From Clostridiales bacterium (GTDB lineage Bacteria; Bacillota; Clostridia; Lachnospirales; Lachnospiraceae): a stretch of 64,000 nucleotides of DNA. This document shows positions 41,951 through 49,985 of this stretch, one piece after another; position 1 is the stretch's first letter, and each line of letters starts with the position of its first letter. The notes below the pieces were generated by a model, which made no database searches, had not been told where the DNA came from, and saw only the letters and a program-made list of their open reading frames with translations. The stretch lies in NCBI GenBank assembly GCA_021202925.1, contig JAJQCD010000017.1, forward strand, positions 62,001-126,000, read 5' to 3'. The translations under genes were made by a program, and so were the position numbers.

Positions 41951-41979
41951 ATTATATCGGTACCTGCGCCGCCTGTCAA
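41951..41979 (-). promoter_or_regulatory. Promoter of the str operon
   Basis: Reverse-strand TTGACA (41974-41979) and TATAAT (41951-41956), exactly 17 bp apart: full consensus. Confidence 0.85.
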
Positions 41980-42102
41980 GGGACTTTTTCCCGATTTTAC
42001 CTGAGTTTTGCATCTTTTAACAAAAATAAGTATACGCAAGACATAATTAGACGCAGACAGAATAGGATAATACCAATCGTTTTGTCTGTGAAAGGCTGTC
42101 TC

Positions 42103-42462
42103 ATGAACACTTCCATACCGAAAGCGCTGCTGCGCTCGCTTCTGCTCTCCTATCTGCTGTCCGGTATCCTGATTCTTGCCACCGCTCTCATCCTCTATCG
42201 GCTGGAATGGAAGGAAGGCCAGGTATCGACTGCCGTCTACGTCGTCTATACACTGGCCTGCCTTGCCGGTGGCTTCGCCTGCGGCCGCGCCGTGAAAGAA
42301 CGCCGGTTCTTCTGGGGACTGGCCGCAGGGCTTCTTTATTTTCTCGTATTACTCCTGGTCTCCTGCGTGCTGAACCACGATTGTCCACCGGAACTCGAAG
42401 GAATGCTTCCCGTCTGTGCCTGCTGTGTGGGAGGCAGCATCGTCGGCGCCATCTTCAGCTGA
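42103..42462 (+). CDS. TIGR04086 family membrane protein
   Basis: A 119-residue hydrophobic protein with four predicted membrane helices (residues about 12-32, 43-60, 69-89 and 103-118). The pattern Gly-Gly-Phe-Ala-x-Gly at the second helix and the terminal GGSIVGAIF fit the TIGR04086 family, which is widespread in Clostridia and has no known function. The start at 42103 follows AAAGG; the upstream open frame has no ribosome site. It is divergent from rpsL and convergent with lspA. Confidence 0.7.
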   Translation: MNTSIPKALLRSLLLSYLLSGILILATALILYRLEWKEGQVSTAVYVVYTLACLAGGFACGRAVKERRFFWGLAAGLLYFLVLLLVSCVLNHDCPPELEGMLPVCACCVGGSIVGAIFS

Positions 42463-42479
42463 ACGCACCGCGAATGATC

Positions 42480-42953
42480 CTATCTGGATTTCCGGCGAAT
42501 CCCGCCTGCCATATCACAAAGAAAAAGCACGGCGGCTCCCGTGAACACAAACAGATCGCCCAGGTTGAGCACAACTTTCTTCAGTTTGCCGGCCCGGATA
42601 CTGAAATAATCGACGACGTAGCCTCTTGTAAAGCGGTCGTACAGATTGCTTCCTGATCCGCCGATCACAAACGCCAGCCCCAGCTTGCGCCCCGTCTCTC
42701 CTGGCCTGGAAAGCAGGCCAAACAGAGCCCCCGCCAGGCCGGAGGTTACCGTCAACGGAAGCAGCCGCACCAACTCCCGGTGGCTTTCCAGAAAGCCAAA
42801 CGGAAACCCCGCATTGTGATTGCGGTAAAGCCAGATCGTATCCCTTGTATGAAGAACCGGTCTCGGAAAATTCTCCGGATCCTGTTTCTCGATTCGGGAC
42901 TTCAGTACCTGATCGCCCACGGCGATCGCCCCTGCCAATGGCAAATAAAACAT
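42480..42953 (-). CDS. lspA: Lipoprotein signal peptidase (signal peptidase II)
   Basis: A 157-residue membrane aspartyl peptidase that removes signal peptides from lipoproteins. Conserved boxes are AVGDQVLK (box I), NHNAGFPFG, GGSGSNLYDRFTRGYVVDYF with the first catalytic Asp, and LNLGDLFVF with the second. About four hydrophobic segments are seen. The sequence is rather divergent (NHNAGF in place of the usual N-GAAF), so it may be a second LspA. The start at 42953 follows GGAGGTG; its gene is divergent from a subtilase gene with 41 bp between the two starts. Confidence 0.85.
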   Translation of the reverse strand: MFYLPLAGAIAVGDQVLKSRIEKQDPENFPRPVLHTRDTIWLYRNHNAGFPFGFLESHRELVRLLPLTVTSGLAGALFGLLSRPGETGRKLGLAFVIGGSGSNLYDRFTRGYVVDYFSIRAGKLKKVVLNLGDLFVFTGAAVLFLCDMAGGIRRKSR

Positions 42954-42994
42954 TACTTCACCTCCACATTTTTCATGAAAGGAAGGGCTCTTCC

Positions 42995-44725
42995 ATGTCC
43001 TCATGCAGCGAACCACCCGTCTCCGAAGATTACGCTGATTTTATCATCAATTTCTCTCCGCGCCCCGTTCGCGAATTATACGAAGCAGAGGAAAACACAT
43101 GCGTCAGCCTCATCAATCAGGATTACGCGATTGTCTATCGTCCGTTGGCGCAGATCGAACCTCTGTCTCTCTCCCGCTACCCCTATGCTTCGATTCCAAA
43201 GTTATACGGTCTTCTTGACATGAGCGCACTTGATGAAAGCGGAATCACACCAGTCATCCTGCCCCCATCTGAAACCGCTTCCGGAAAAGGCGTTCTCCTC
43301 GGCCTGATCGACACGGGAATTGACTACACCAATCCTCTGTTCCGGTACGCTCATGGAACCAGCCGTATTCTTGCGATCTGGGATCAGACCGCGCAATCTC
43401 AGGAAAGGGCTTCCCAGACAAACCCGCTGCCCGCCTATGGTGCCGTCTACACCGCCGCACAGCTGAACGAGGCGCTCGCCTCCGACGATCCGCTGCAAGT
43501 CGTTCCCACCACAGACACCAATGGACATGGCACTTTTCTCGCAGGTGTCGCTGCCGGAAGCCGTATCGACACCCCCGTCTCCTTTTCCGGCGCCGCGCCG
43601 GACTGCAGCCTCGCCATCGTCCGGCTCAAACCGGCCAAGAAGTACCTGCGGGATTTCTTCCTGATTCCCGAAACAGCCATCGCTTACCAGGAAAACGACA
43701 TCATGGCCGCCGTCAGCTGGCTGCTCTCCGTTGCAGCCCTGCACTCCATGCCTCTCGCCATCTGTCTCGGTCTCGGCAGCGGGCAGGGCAGTCACGATGG
43801 CGTCTCCCCGCTGTGCATGCAGCTGGAATCCCTCACCGGATCCACGGGGCTTGCCGTCGTCGCCGCTGCGGGGAATGAAACCGGCTACCACCTGCATTAT
43901 CTCGGTTCGCCCACGCAGGATCAGGAATATGAAGACGTGGAACTGCGCGTCGGAGAAAATGAATCCGGTTTCTGCATGGAAATCTGGGCCTGGGCTTCGG
44001 AACTCTACCGTGTCAGCCTCGTCTCCCCCGCCGGACAGTCCGCCGGACCGATTCCCGCCATCTCCGGCAATGAAACCGTCATCCCATTTCGACGGGATAA
44101 TACCCGTGTCTCTGTTACCTGCCAGCTTTCCGAAGGAGCCTCCGGAAGCCAGCTGATCTTTCTGCGCTTTGAATCGCCGTCCGCCGGTATCTGGCACATC
44201 CGGGTCCACCCGGAAGTTTCCCTCTCCGGGCGATTCCACATCTGGCTCCCTCTGCACTCATTTGTCACAGAAGAAACCGGCTTTCTGCACCCGGATCCGA
44301 ATACCACAGTTACAGATCCCGGTAACGCAGCCATGCCCCTCACCGTCAGCACCTACGATCACTCTGGCGGCAGTATCTGGATCCATTCCAGCCGGGGCTT
44401 CACCCGCTCTCTGCGGATCAAACCGGATCTGGCTGCTCCCGGCGTGGCTGTTCAGGGGCCGGCTGTCACCTCCGAACCGGATACGCCGCAACCGGCTAAC
44501 GGCCCCGCCTTCACGCGTCGCTCCGGCTCCTCCGTCGCGGCGGCGATCACGGCCGGCGCCGCGGCCGACCTTCTTTCCTGGGCCATTCCCGGAGAGAACG
44601 CCACCTATATGACCGATACCGCCATCAAATCCATGCTGATCCGCACAGCCGGGCGCAGCCCGTCCTGGCGTTACCCCAACCGACAGTGGGGATACGGAAC
44701 GCTCGATCTGAATGCCTCATTCTGA
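42995..44725 (+). CDS. S8 family peptidase (Csp-like)
   Basis: A 576-residue subtilase without a signal peptide. The N-terminus (DFIINFSPRPVRELYEAEENTCVSLINQDYAIVY) is the pro-domain type found in clostridial Csp germination proteases and related cytoplasmic subtilases. The triad is intact: Asp in LLGLIDTGIDY, His in TDTNGHGTFLAG and Ser in RSGSSVAAAI. A beta-sandwich insertion lies between the oxyanion Asn (AAGNET) and the Ser, as in Csp proteins. A germination role is possible, but many non-sporulating relatives keep such genes. The start at 42995 follows AAGGAAGG. Confidence 0.88.
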   Translation: MSSCSEPPVSEDYADFIINFSPRPVRELYEAEENTCVSLINQDYAIVYRPLAQIEPLSLSRYPYASIPKLYGLLDMSALDESGITPVILPPSETASGKGVLLGLIDTGIDYTNPLFRYAHGTSRILAIWDQTAQSQERASQTNPLPAYGAVYTAAQLNEALASDDPLQVVPTTDTNGHGTFLAGVAAGSRIDTPVSFSGAAPDCSLAIVRLKPAKKYLRDFFLIPETAIAYQENDIMAAVSWLLSVAALHSMPLAICLGLGSGQGSHDGVSPLCMQLESLTGSTGLAVVAAAGNETGYHLHYLGSPTQDQEYEDVELRVGENESGFCMEIWAWASELYRVSLVSPAGQSAGPIPAISGNETVIPFRRDNTRVSVTCQLSEGASGSQLIFLRFESPSAGIWHIRVHPEVSLSGRFHIWLPLHSFVTEETGFLHPDPNTTVTDPGNAAMPLTVSTYDHSGGSIWIHSSRGFTRSLRIKPDLAAPGVAVQGPAVTSEPDTPQPANGPAFTRRSGSSVAAAITAGAAADLLSWAIPGENATYMTDTAIKSMLIRTAGRSPSWRYPNRQWGYGTLDLNASF

Positions 44726-44780
44726 CGCTTTCCTGTCAGCAATCTCATTCCGATCTGGCCCGCACCTGACAGGAACCGTC

Positions 44781-46241
44781 TCATCCACCTGTGCGCATTT
44801 CAATCAGCGGCCCGCCTTTTTTCTCCAGATAAGCGCGTGTAATGACCACCGAGCCGATATTCGGGTCTTTGGGAATCTCATACATGATATCCAGCATAAA
44901 TTCTTCCATAATCGCCCGGAGCGCACGCGCTCCGGTCTCCCGCTTCATGGCCTCTGACGCAATCCACTCCAGAGCATCCTCATCAAAAAGCAGCCGCACC
45001 TCATCCATCGCCAGAAGCTTCTGATACTGACGCAGGATCGCGTTCTTCGGCTCTCTTAAAATCCGCACCATCATGTCCTGCGTCAGCTTTTCCAGCGTCA
45101 CCACAACGGGAAGTCTCCCCAGAAATTCTGGAATCATACCGAACCTGCGCAGATCCTCGTTGGTTACCTGGCTTAAGACGCCCTGCCCGGAATCGAAACT
45201 GTCCCGCAGCACCGCGCCAAACCCCATCGATGATTTCTCCATCAGACGGCGCCGGATGATCTCCTCCAGATCCGGAAACGCACCACCGCAGATGAACAGA
45301 ATATTGTCTGTGTTCACCGTGGCCGTCGGCGTCAGGGCATTTTTCTGATTGGAGCCGACCGGCACCTTCACGACGCTGCCCTCAAGCAGCTTCAGCAATT
45401 CCTGCTGTACAGACTCACCGCTGACATCCCGGGACGTCATCTGCTGTTTCTTGGCAATCTTATCAATCTCATCAATGAATATGATCCCGTGCTCCGCTTT
45501 TTCCACATCATTGCCTGCGACGGACAACAGCTTCGATACAACACTCTCAATATCATCCCCGATGTATCCGGATTCCGTCAGGGACGTGGCGTCCGCAATG
45601 GCAAGCGGCACGTCCAGCAGCCGCGCCAGAGTCTTCACCAGAAATGTCTTGCCGCTCCCGGTCGGCCCGATCATCAGAATATTCGACTTCTCAATCTGCA
45701 CGCCGTCGTCCGCATCCGCCGTTTTCGACTGCCTCATTTCCTCCGCACAGACCCGTTTGTAATGATTATAAACAGCCACAGAAACGACCTTCTTCGCCTT
45801 CTCCTGCCCAATCACAAAATCATCCAGCTGTGCCTTGATCCGATGCGGTGCCGGAACATCCTTCCATGCGAATTCCGGTTCTGCATTTTTCTTCTTTTTC
45901 TTCAGCTGCTGCGTTTTCGGGACTTCCATTCCGGGAAAATTCCCGTTCAGAAAGGGCATCCCCATGGCCGGGGTAAAACTGACCTTTGACCAGTCAATTT
46001 TTGACAAATCAACCCCCTTCCCCATCACGGAATCAAACACCTTCTGAAGACAGTCATGGCATACATACAGATCACCCGGCATACTGAACATCGCGCCCGT
46101 CTGGCTCTCCGGGCGGTGACAGACGCAGCAGATCTTCTCATATTCCTGCGTATCCGTTTCGCTCTTTCCTTCATCCATTTTCCCGGCCGCTTCTTCTGTA
46201 TTTTCGTTCCCCGGTTTTTTCACTTCATCTTTCTCATCCAT
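44781..46241 (-). CDS. ClpX-like AAA+ unfoldase (divergent)
   Basis: A 486-residue ATPase. The N-terminal zinc-binding domain has CCVCHRPES...CHDCLQKV (CxxC pairs). A long linker rich in Lys, Pro and Gly follows, then the AAA+ module with Walker A GPTGSGKT, Walker B IIFIDEIDKI, the sensor/Arg-finger region PEFLGRLPVVV, and sensor 2 GARALRAIMEE. Pore loop 1 reads GYIGDD (usually GYVGED), and the RKH-loop region is shortened. It is about 60 residues longer than a standard ClpX, mainly in the linker. It probably delivers substrates to ClpP; it may be an extra, specialised ClpX. The start at 46241 follows GGCGGAG. Confidence 0.85.
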   Translation of the reverse strand: MDEKDEVKKPGNENTEEAAGKMDEGKSETDTQEYEKICCVCHRPESQTGAMFSMPGDLYVCHDCLQKVFDSVMGKGVDLSKIDWSKVSFTPAMGMPFLNGNFPGMEVPKTQQLKKKKKNAEPEFAWKDVPAPHRIKAQLDDFVIGQEKAKKVVSVAVYNHYKRVCAEEMRQSKTADADDGVQIEKSNILMIGPTGSGKTFLVKTLARLLDVPLAIADATSLTESGYIGDDIESVVSKLLSVAGNDVEKAEHGIIFIDEIDKIAKKQQMTSRDVSGESVQQELLKLLEGSVVKVPVGSNQKNALTPTATVNTDNILFICGGAFPDLEEIIRRRLMEKSSMGFGAVLRDSFDSGQGVLSQVTNEDLRRFGMIPEFLGRLPVVVTLEKLTQDMMVRILREPKNAILRQYQKLLAMDEVRLLFDEDALEWIASEAMKRETGARALRAIMEEFMLDIMYEIPKDPNIGSVVITRAYLEKKGGPLIEMRTGG

Positions 46242-46264
46242 CGATTGTACTCCGCCTTTCGGTT

Positions 46265-46317
46265 CTGATACAGAAATACTCAGAGTGCGAAACACACTCT
46301 GAGTATTTCTGTATCAG
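46265..46317. repeat. 23-bp perfect inverted repeat between htrA and clpX
   Basis: Arms 46265-46287 and 46295-46317 are perfectly complementary (CTGATACAGAAATACTCAG... ) with the 7-nt loop CGAAACA. It is not followed by a U-run on either strand. Confidence 0.8.
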
Positions 46318-46366
46318 GTATCTTCCCTGTTTTATTGTATGTCAAATTCCATTTGCGGTCAACCAG

Positions 46367-47794
46367 TTAATTCACCTCTGCCGCCGGCTTCGTCCCCAGC
46401 GTAATGCTGACGGTCCGTTCAACATATTCTCCGTTTTCCAGGGACTGTACGGTGAGATCAACGGTATCGCCCCCTTTATAATAGGTGAGCATCTCTTTCA
46501 GCTCCGCCATGGTCTTCACGGACTGGCCGTCAAACTTAGTAATGATATCCTTCTCTCTCAGATCAGACGCGGCAGCCGCACTGTCCTCGACAATCTTATA
46601 TACATAAACGCCGCGCGGCATATCATACATCTGAGCAGCCGTCTCGTCGATATTCTGTCCCTGAATACCCAGGTAACCCTGCTCTGCCTCATCCACCAGG
46701 ATACGGGTCTTCTTGTTCATCAGCTCATTGATGATATCTTCCGCCTGTGAAATCGGGATCGCATAGCCCATCCCCTCAACGCTGGTAGAGGAATATTTCG
46801 CCGCATTGATGCCGATTACCTCACCGTTCATATTCAGAAGTGCACCGCCGCTGTTGCCCGGATTGATTGCCGCATCGGTCTGAAGCAAATTCTTCGTCGT
46901 CGACTCATCCGTCTGCACTTCCCGGTTCAGAGCACTGACGTAACCGACCGTCACGGACTGCCCGTAACCAAGCGCGTTGCCGATGGCAATGACACCCTGC
47001 CCAACCTTCAGCTCATCTGAATCACCGAGCGTCGCAATCTTGATCTGACTCATCGTTTCCGCAGAAATGTCGCTCAGCTGTACGGCAATCACGGCCAGAT
47101 CACTGTCCGAATCCGTTCCCTTAATCAGAGCGCCAACCTGCGCGTCATCGATAAACGTCACCGTCAGCTCGCTGGAATCCTCCACCACATGATTGTTCGT
47201 CACAATCAGAAGCTCGTCATCATTCTGACCGACGATGATACCGGAACCACTGCTCGGCACCTCAACCGTCTGGCTCTGTCCAAACCAGTTGCGCTGTTCA
47301 TAAGTCATGGTATTGTTGATTGCCACCACAGATGGCATCGCCTTTTCCACAATCGAAGAGACATCCATCAGAATCGCCGGGTTGGCATTCGCAACAGCCG
47401 AACGATTCTCCTCCGGCGCCGCCTGTGTCTCCGCCTGCGCGATCGTCACCGGCTCTGTCTCTGTTTCGACACTCGCCACATATCTGCCTTTCACATATTC
47501 GCCGACGGTATTGACGCCAAACATCGTCGCACCTGCCAGAACACCGAACAGCACGGCCGCTGCCGCCACTCCTGCAATTTTTGCCCCGGTTGCAGGCGAT
47601 TTCCTCTCCCGCTGCGGCCGATCAGCGGGAATATACGACATGTCCCGTCCCGCGCCGGTCTGACGATATGTCATTCCGTCGTCCGGCTGCACCGCGTCCC
47701 CGTTTCCTGTCTCACGGTTGACCGATCCGCCAGCTATCTGTTCTTCCTCACTTCCTGTACCTGTGTAATATTCTCTGTTCTCATCTTCAAACAT
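46367..47794 (-). CDS. HtrA-like serine protease with PDZ domain
   Basis: A 475-residue membrane-anchored quality-control protease. The N-terminal about 70 residues are cytoplasmic and acidic; one membrane helix follows (IAGVAAAAVLFGVLAGATMFGV). The trypsin-like domain has His in TNNHVV, Asp in DSDLAVIAV and Ser in NPGNSGGALLN. The C-terminal PDZ domain contains GYLGIQGQ, ASDLREKDIITKFDGQSV and ends in EVN. It degrades misfolded proteins at the outer face of the membrane. A 23-bp hairpin follows the gene before clpX. Confidence 0.95.
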   Translation of the reverse strand: MFEDENREYYTGTGSEEEQIAGGSVNRETGNGDAVQPDDGMTYRQTGAGRDMSYIPADRPQRERKSPATGAKIAGVAAAAVLFGVLAGATMFGVNTVGEYVKGRYVASVETETEPVTIAQAETQAAPEENRSAVANANPAILMDVSSIVEKAMPSVVAINNTMTYEQRNWFGQSQTVEVPSSGSGIIVGQNDDELLIVTNNHVVEDSSELTVTFIDDAQVGALIKGTDSDSDLAVIAVQLSDISAETMSQIKIATLGDSDELKVGQGVIAIGNALGYGQSVTVGYVSALNREVQTDESTTKNLLQTDAAINPGNSGGALLNMNGEVIGINAAKYSSTSVEGMGYAIPISQAEDIINELMNKKTRILVDEAEQGYLGIQGQNIDETAAQMYDMPRGVYVYKIVEDSAAAASDLREKDIITKFDGQSVKTMAELKEMLTYYKGGDTVDLTVQSLENGEYVERTVSITLGTKPAAEVN

Positions 47795-47983
47795 CGTGCG
47801 AATCTCCTTTCTTCTTTCAGTCTATATTCCATCTGTCTATCCCACCCGGGCGGTCATCCGTTTCCTGTCCGATCGCTTCATGGTTGTGATGGGATGTAGA
47901 GTTTCCTTTGTTTTCAAGACAAAATATAACAGTCTTTTGTGTCGGAATTGTGATAAAAAACGGTTGATTAAATGAACGTAAAG

Positions 47984-48031
47984 AAGCCCGGAACCATGCT
48001 TCTGCACTGGAAGTCTATGGCTCCGGGCCTT
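47984..48031 (-). terminator. Intrinsic terminator of the LCP gene
   Basis: Long stem AAGGCCCGGAGCCAT/ATGGTTCCGGGCTT on the reverse strand (one wobble/mismatch), followed by CTTT. Confidence 0.7.
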
Positions 48032-48087
48032 CCGGATTCCTGCTTTCGTCAATCTGCTGCCAGGCCGATCATATCCCGGACAGGCGC

Positions 48088-49965
48088 TCATTGCCCTGGA
48101 GCGGAAACCACTCCATTATGCGATGCCGTCGTCGTCTCTGTCGTCGTTCCTCCCGGTCCGGAAGCTGCGCTCGGCGTCGTTGAACTGCCCGTTGTAGATG
48201 CAGCGGTTGTTGTGGCCGCCGTTGTCGGTGCTGCCGTCGTCGAACTGGATGGCGAAGATCCGGTCGTCGAAGCGGTCGGTGTTGTGGTCGAAGACGAAGT
48301 CGTCGACTCCGCTGTGGTAGAAGCCGCTGTCGTCGAAACCGTCTCGCCCGGACGGCTCACCGTAGAGGGCATCAGGGTATCATCCTCATCGTCGCTGTCT
48401 TCATCGTCTTCATCGTCATCTTCGTCCTCATCATCCGCCGCTGCCGTCGTTGCCCCCGGTCTCAGCGAAGTGCCGGATGTGGCTAACGGCCTTCCCGCCT
48501 CGTCGGTCTCCGCCTCCGTCGTCGACTCCGAAGTCGATTTCGACGAAGAACCGCTCCCGGATTCCTTCTCATCGTCTTCCTCATCCTCGTCCTCATCATC
48601 CGCTGATGTTGTTGTCTTCGACGAGGTCGAACTGTCCGCTGCCGTGGTCGACTTCTGCGTCTGAATGACGCCCCCGTCCGTTCCGACATGGTCGACATAC
48701 TGCCCTTCCTTATAAATTCCGGTATCGCTGGAAATCTTCGCACTGATCGTCTTCACGGTATCAGACGGTTCATAGCTGTCGTCATCATACAGGAATTCAT
48801 GTAGCTTCTTCACATTGCTCTCCAGGGTCGCGGGCACAACCACCGCACCCTTCTTGCCCATATTCGCTTCTCCCCGCGCCTGCGGAAAACCGGTCGTCTC
48901 CGTCAGGTGGAACTGCGTAATATTCTTCGCGTTGCTCACCAGATCGTCCACCCACAGGCTCGTATAAACATTCGGGAATACCGTTCCAATCAGCGTATAC
49001 AGAGTCTGGAAATCGGACTGCTGCGCCTTTTCAAACGCGAGCTGAATGATCTTACGCTGCCGTTCCGTACGGGCATAATCCGTATCCATCAGGCGCAGAC
49101 GCCCATACGCTACCGCCTGCACACCGTCCAGATGATTTTCTCCCGCGTGCGTCAGCTGAGTCGAGCCAATGCCGGTCGCCTTCACCGTCTCGGTAATAAA
49201 TGAGTTAATATAGTAAAATTCTGCCTTGCTCAGTTCCACATCCACGCCGCCCAAGACATTGATTCCCTGCGCCACGGCCTTCCAGTTGAAGGTGACAAAA
49301 TCCGTAATATTGAGATCCAGATTCCGGTTCAGCGCCGATACCGCCTGCCCGGCTCCACCGACAAAATAAGCCTGATTGATCTTGTTGTAAGAGCTGCCCT
49401 CATCCATATTCAGATAGGTGTCCCGATATACACTGACCAGCCGGATCTCTCCCGTCTCCAGATTGATGCTGCAGATGATAATGACATCCGAATTCGTCGA
49501 TTTCTGAATCGCACTGTCACGCGCATCGACGCCGAACACCGCAATCGTCCAGTAACCGGTCATTCGCTCCTGACTCGCCACGTTGATATCCTCATTCGTC
49601 GTAATCTGGGCGATCACTTCCTCATCCGGTTTCTGAATCTGCGAAGTCAGGCGAAGCCAGAATCCATACCCGAAAATGAAGGCCAGCGCAAAGACTTCCG
49701 CGATAATCATCGTGATCATCCGGCGGCGCTTTTTCTTCCTGCGCGCATAGACCTCTTCCATCTCCGGGAAATAGACACCATCGTCGCCCCTGGAACGTTT
49801 CCGGCTGCCGCCTGCACCTTTCTGGTCTGCACGATGGCTCTGACCGATGATATTCAGTTCCTCCGAACCGCGACCCGACGCATCGGAATCGGTCTTTCCG
49901 CCGGAAATCTTCGGATTCCGACGGCTTCGGCCACGCCCCGATTCTTCATCAAAATCATGACTCAT
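48088..49965 (-). CDS. LytR-CpsA-Psr (LCP) family protein with long acidic Ser/Thr-rich tail
   Basis: A 625-residue membrane protein. A basic cytoplasmic N-terminus (1 to about 78) and one membrane helix (MITMIIAEVFALAFIFGYGF) are followed by the LCP domain: GVDARD, DVIIICSINLETGEIRLVSVYRDTY, NKINQAYFVGG, GGVDVEL and YGRLRLMDTDYARTERQRK. These contain the Asp/Arg residues that bind Mg and the polyprenyl pyrophosphate. LCP enzymes attach wall polymers or capsule to peptidoglycan. The last about 200 residues are low-complexity, alternating Ser/Thr-rich and Asp/Glu-rich runs, far longer than usual and probably extracellular. It heads the polysaccharide gene cluster, suggesting that this polymer is its substrate. 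Confidence 0.93.
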   Translation of the reverse strand: MSHDFDEESGRGRSRRNPKISGGKTDSDASGRGSEELNIIGQSHRADQKGAGGSRKRSRGDDGVYFPEMEEVYARRKKKRRRMITMIIAEVFALAFIFGYGFWLRLTSQIQKPDEEVIAQITTNEDINVASQERMTGYWTIAVFGVDARDSAIQKSTNSDVIIICSINLETGEIRLVSVYRDTYLNMDEGSSYNKINQAYFVGGAGQAVSALNRNLDLNITDFVTFNWKAVAQGINVLGGVDVELSKAEFYYINSFITETVKATGIGSTQLTHAGENHLDGVQAVAYGRLRLMDTDYARTERQRKIIQLAFEKAQQSDFQTLYTLIGTVFPNVYTSLWVDDLVSNAKNITQFHLTETTGFPQARGEANMGKKGAVVVPATLESNVKKLHEFLYDDDSYEPSDTVKTISAKISSDTGIYKEGQYVDHVGTDGGVIQTQKSTTAADSSTSSKTTTSADDEDEDEEDDEKESGSGSSSKSTSESTTEAETDEAGRPLATSGTSLRPGATTAAADDEDEDDDEDDEDSDDEDDTLMPSTVSRPGETVSTTAASTTAESTTSSSTTTPTASTTGSSPSSSTTAAPTTAATTTAASTTGSSTTPSAASGPGGTTTETTTASHNGVVSAPGQ

Positions 49966-49985
49966 GTTGTTACCTCATTCAGCAC

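Noticed and set aside
47972-48664. Plus-strand open frame of 230 codons opposite the LCP tail
   Set aside because: It is antisense to the low-complexity end of the LCP gene, has a Val/Ser/Glu composition mirroring that repeat, and has no ribosome site.
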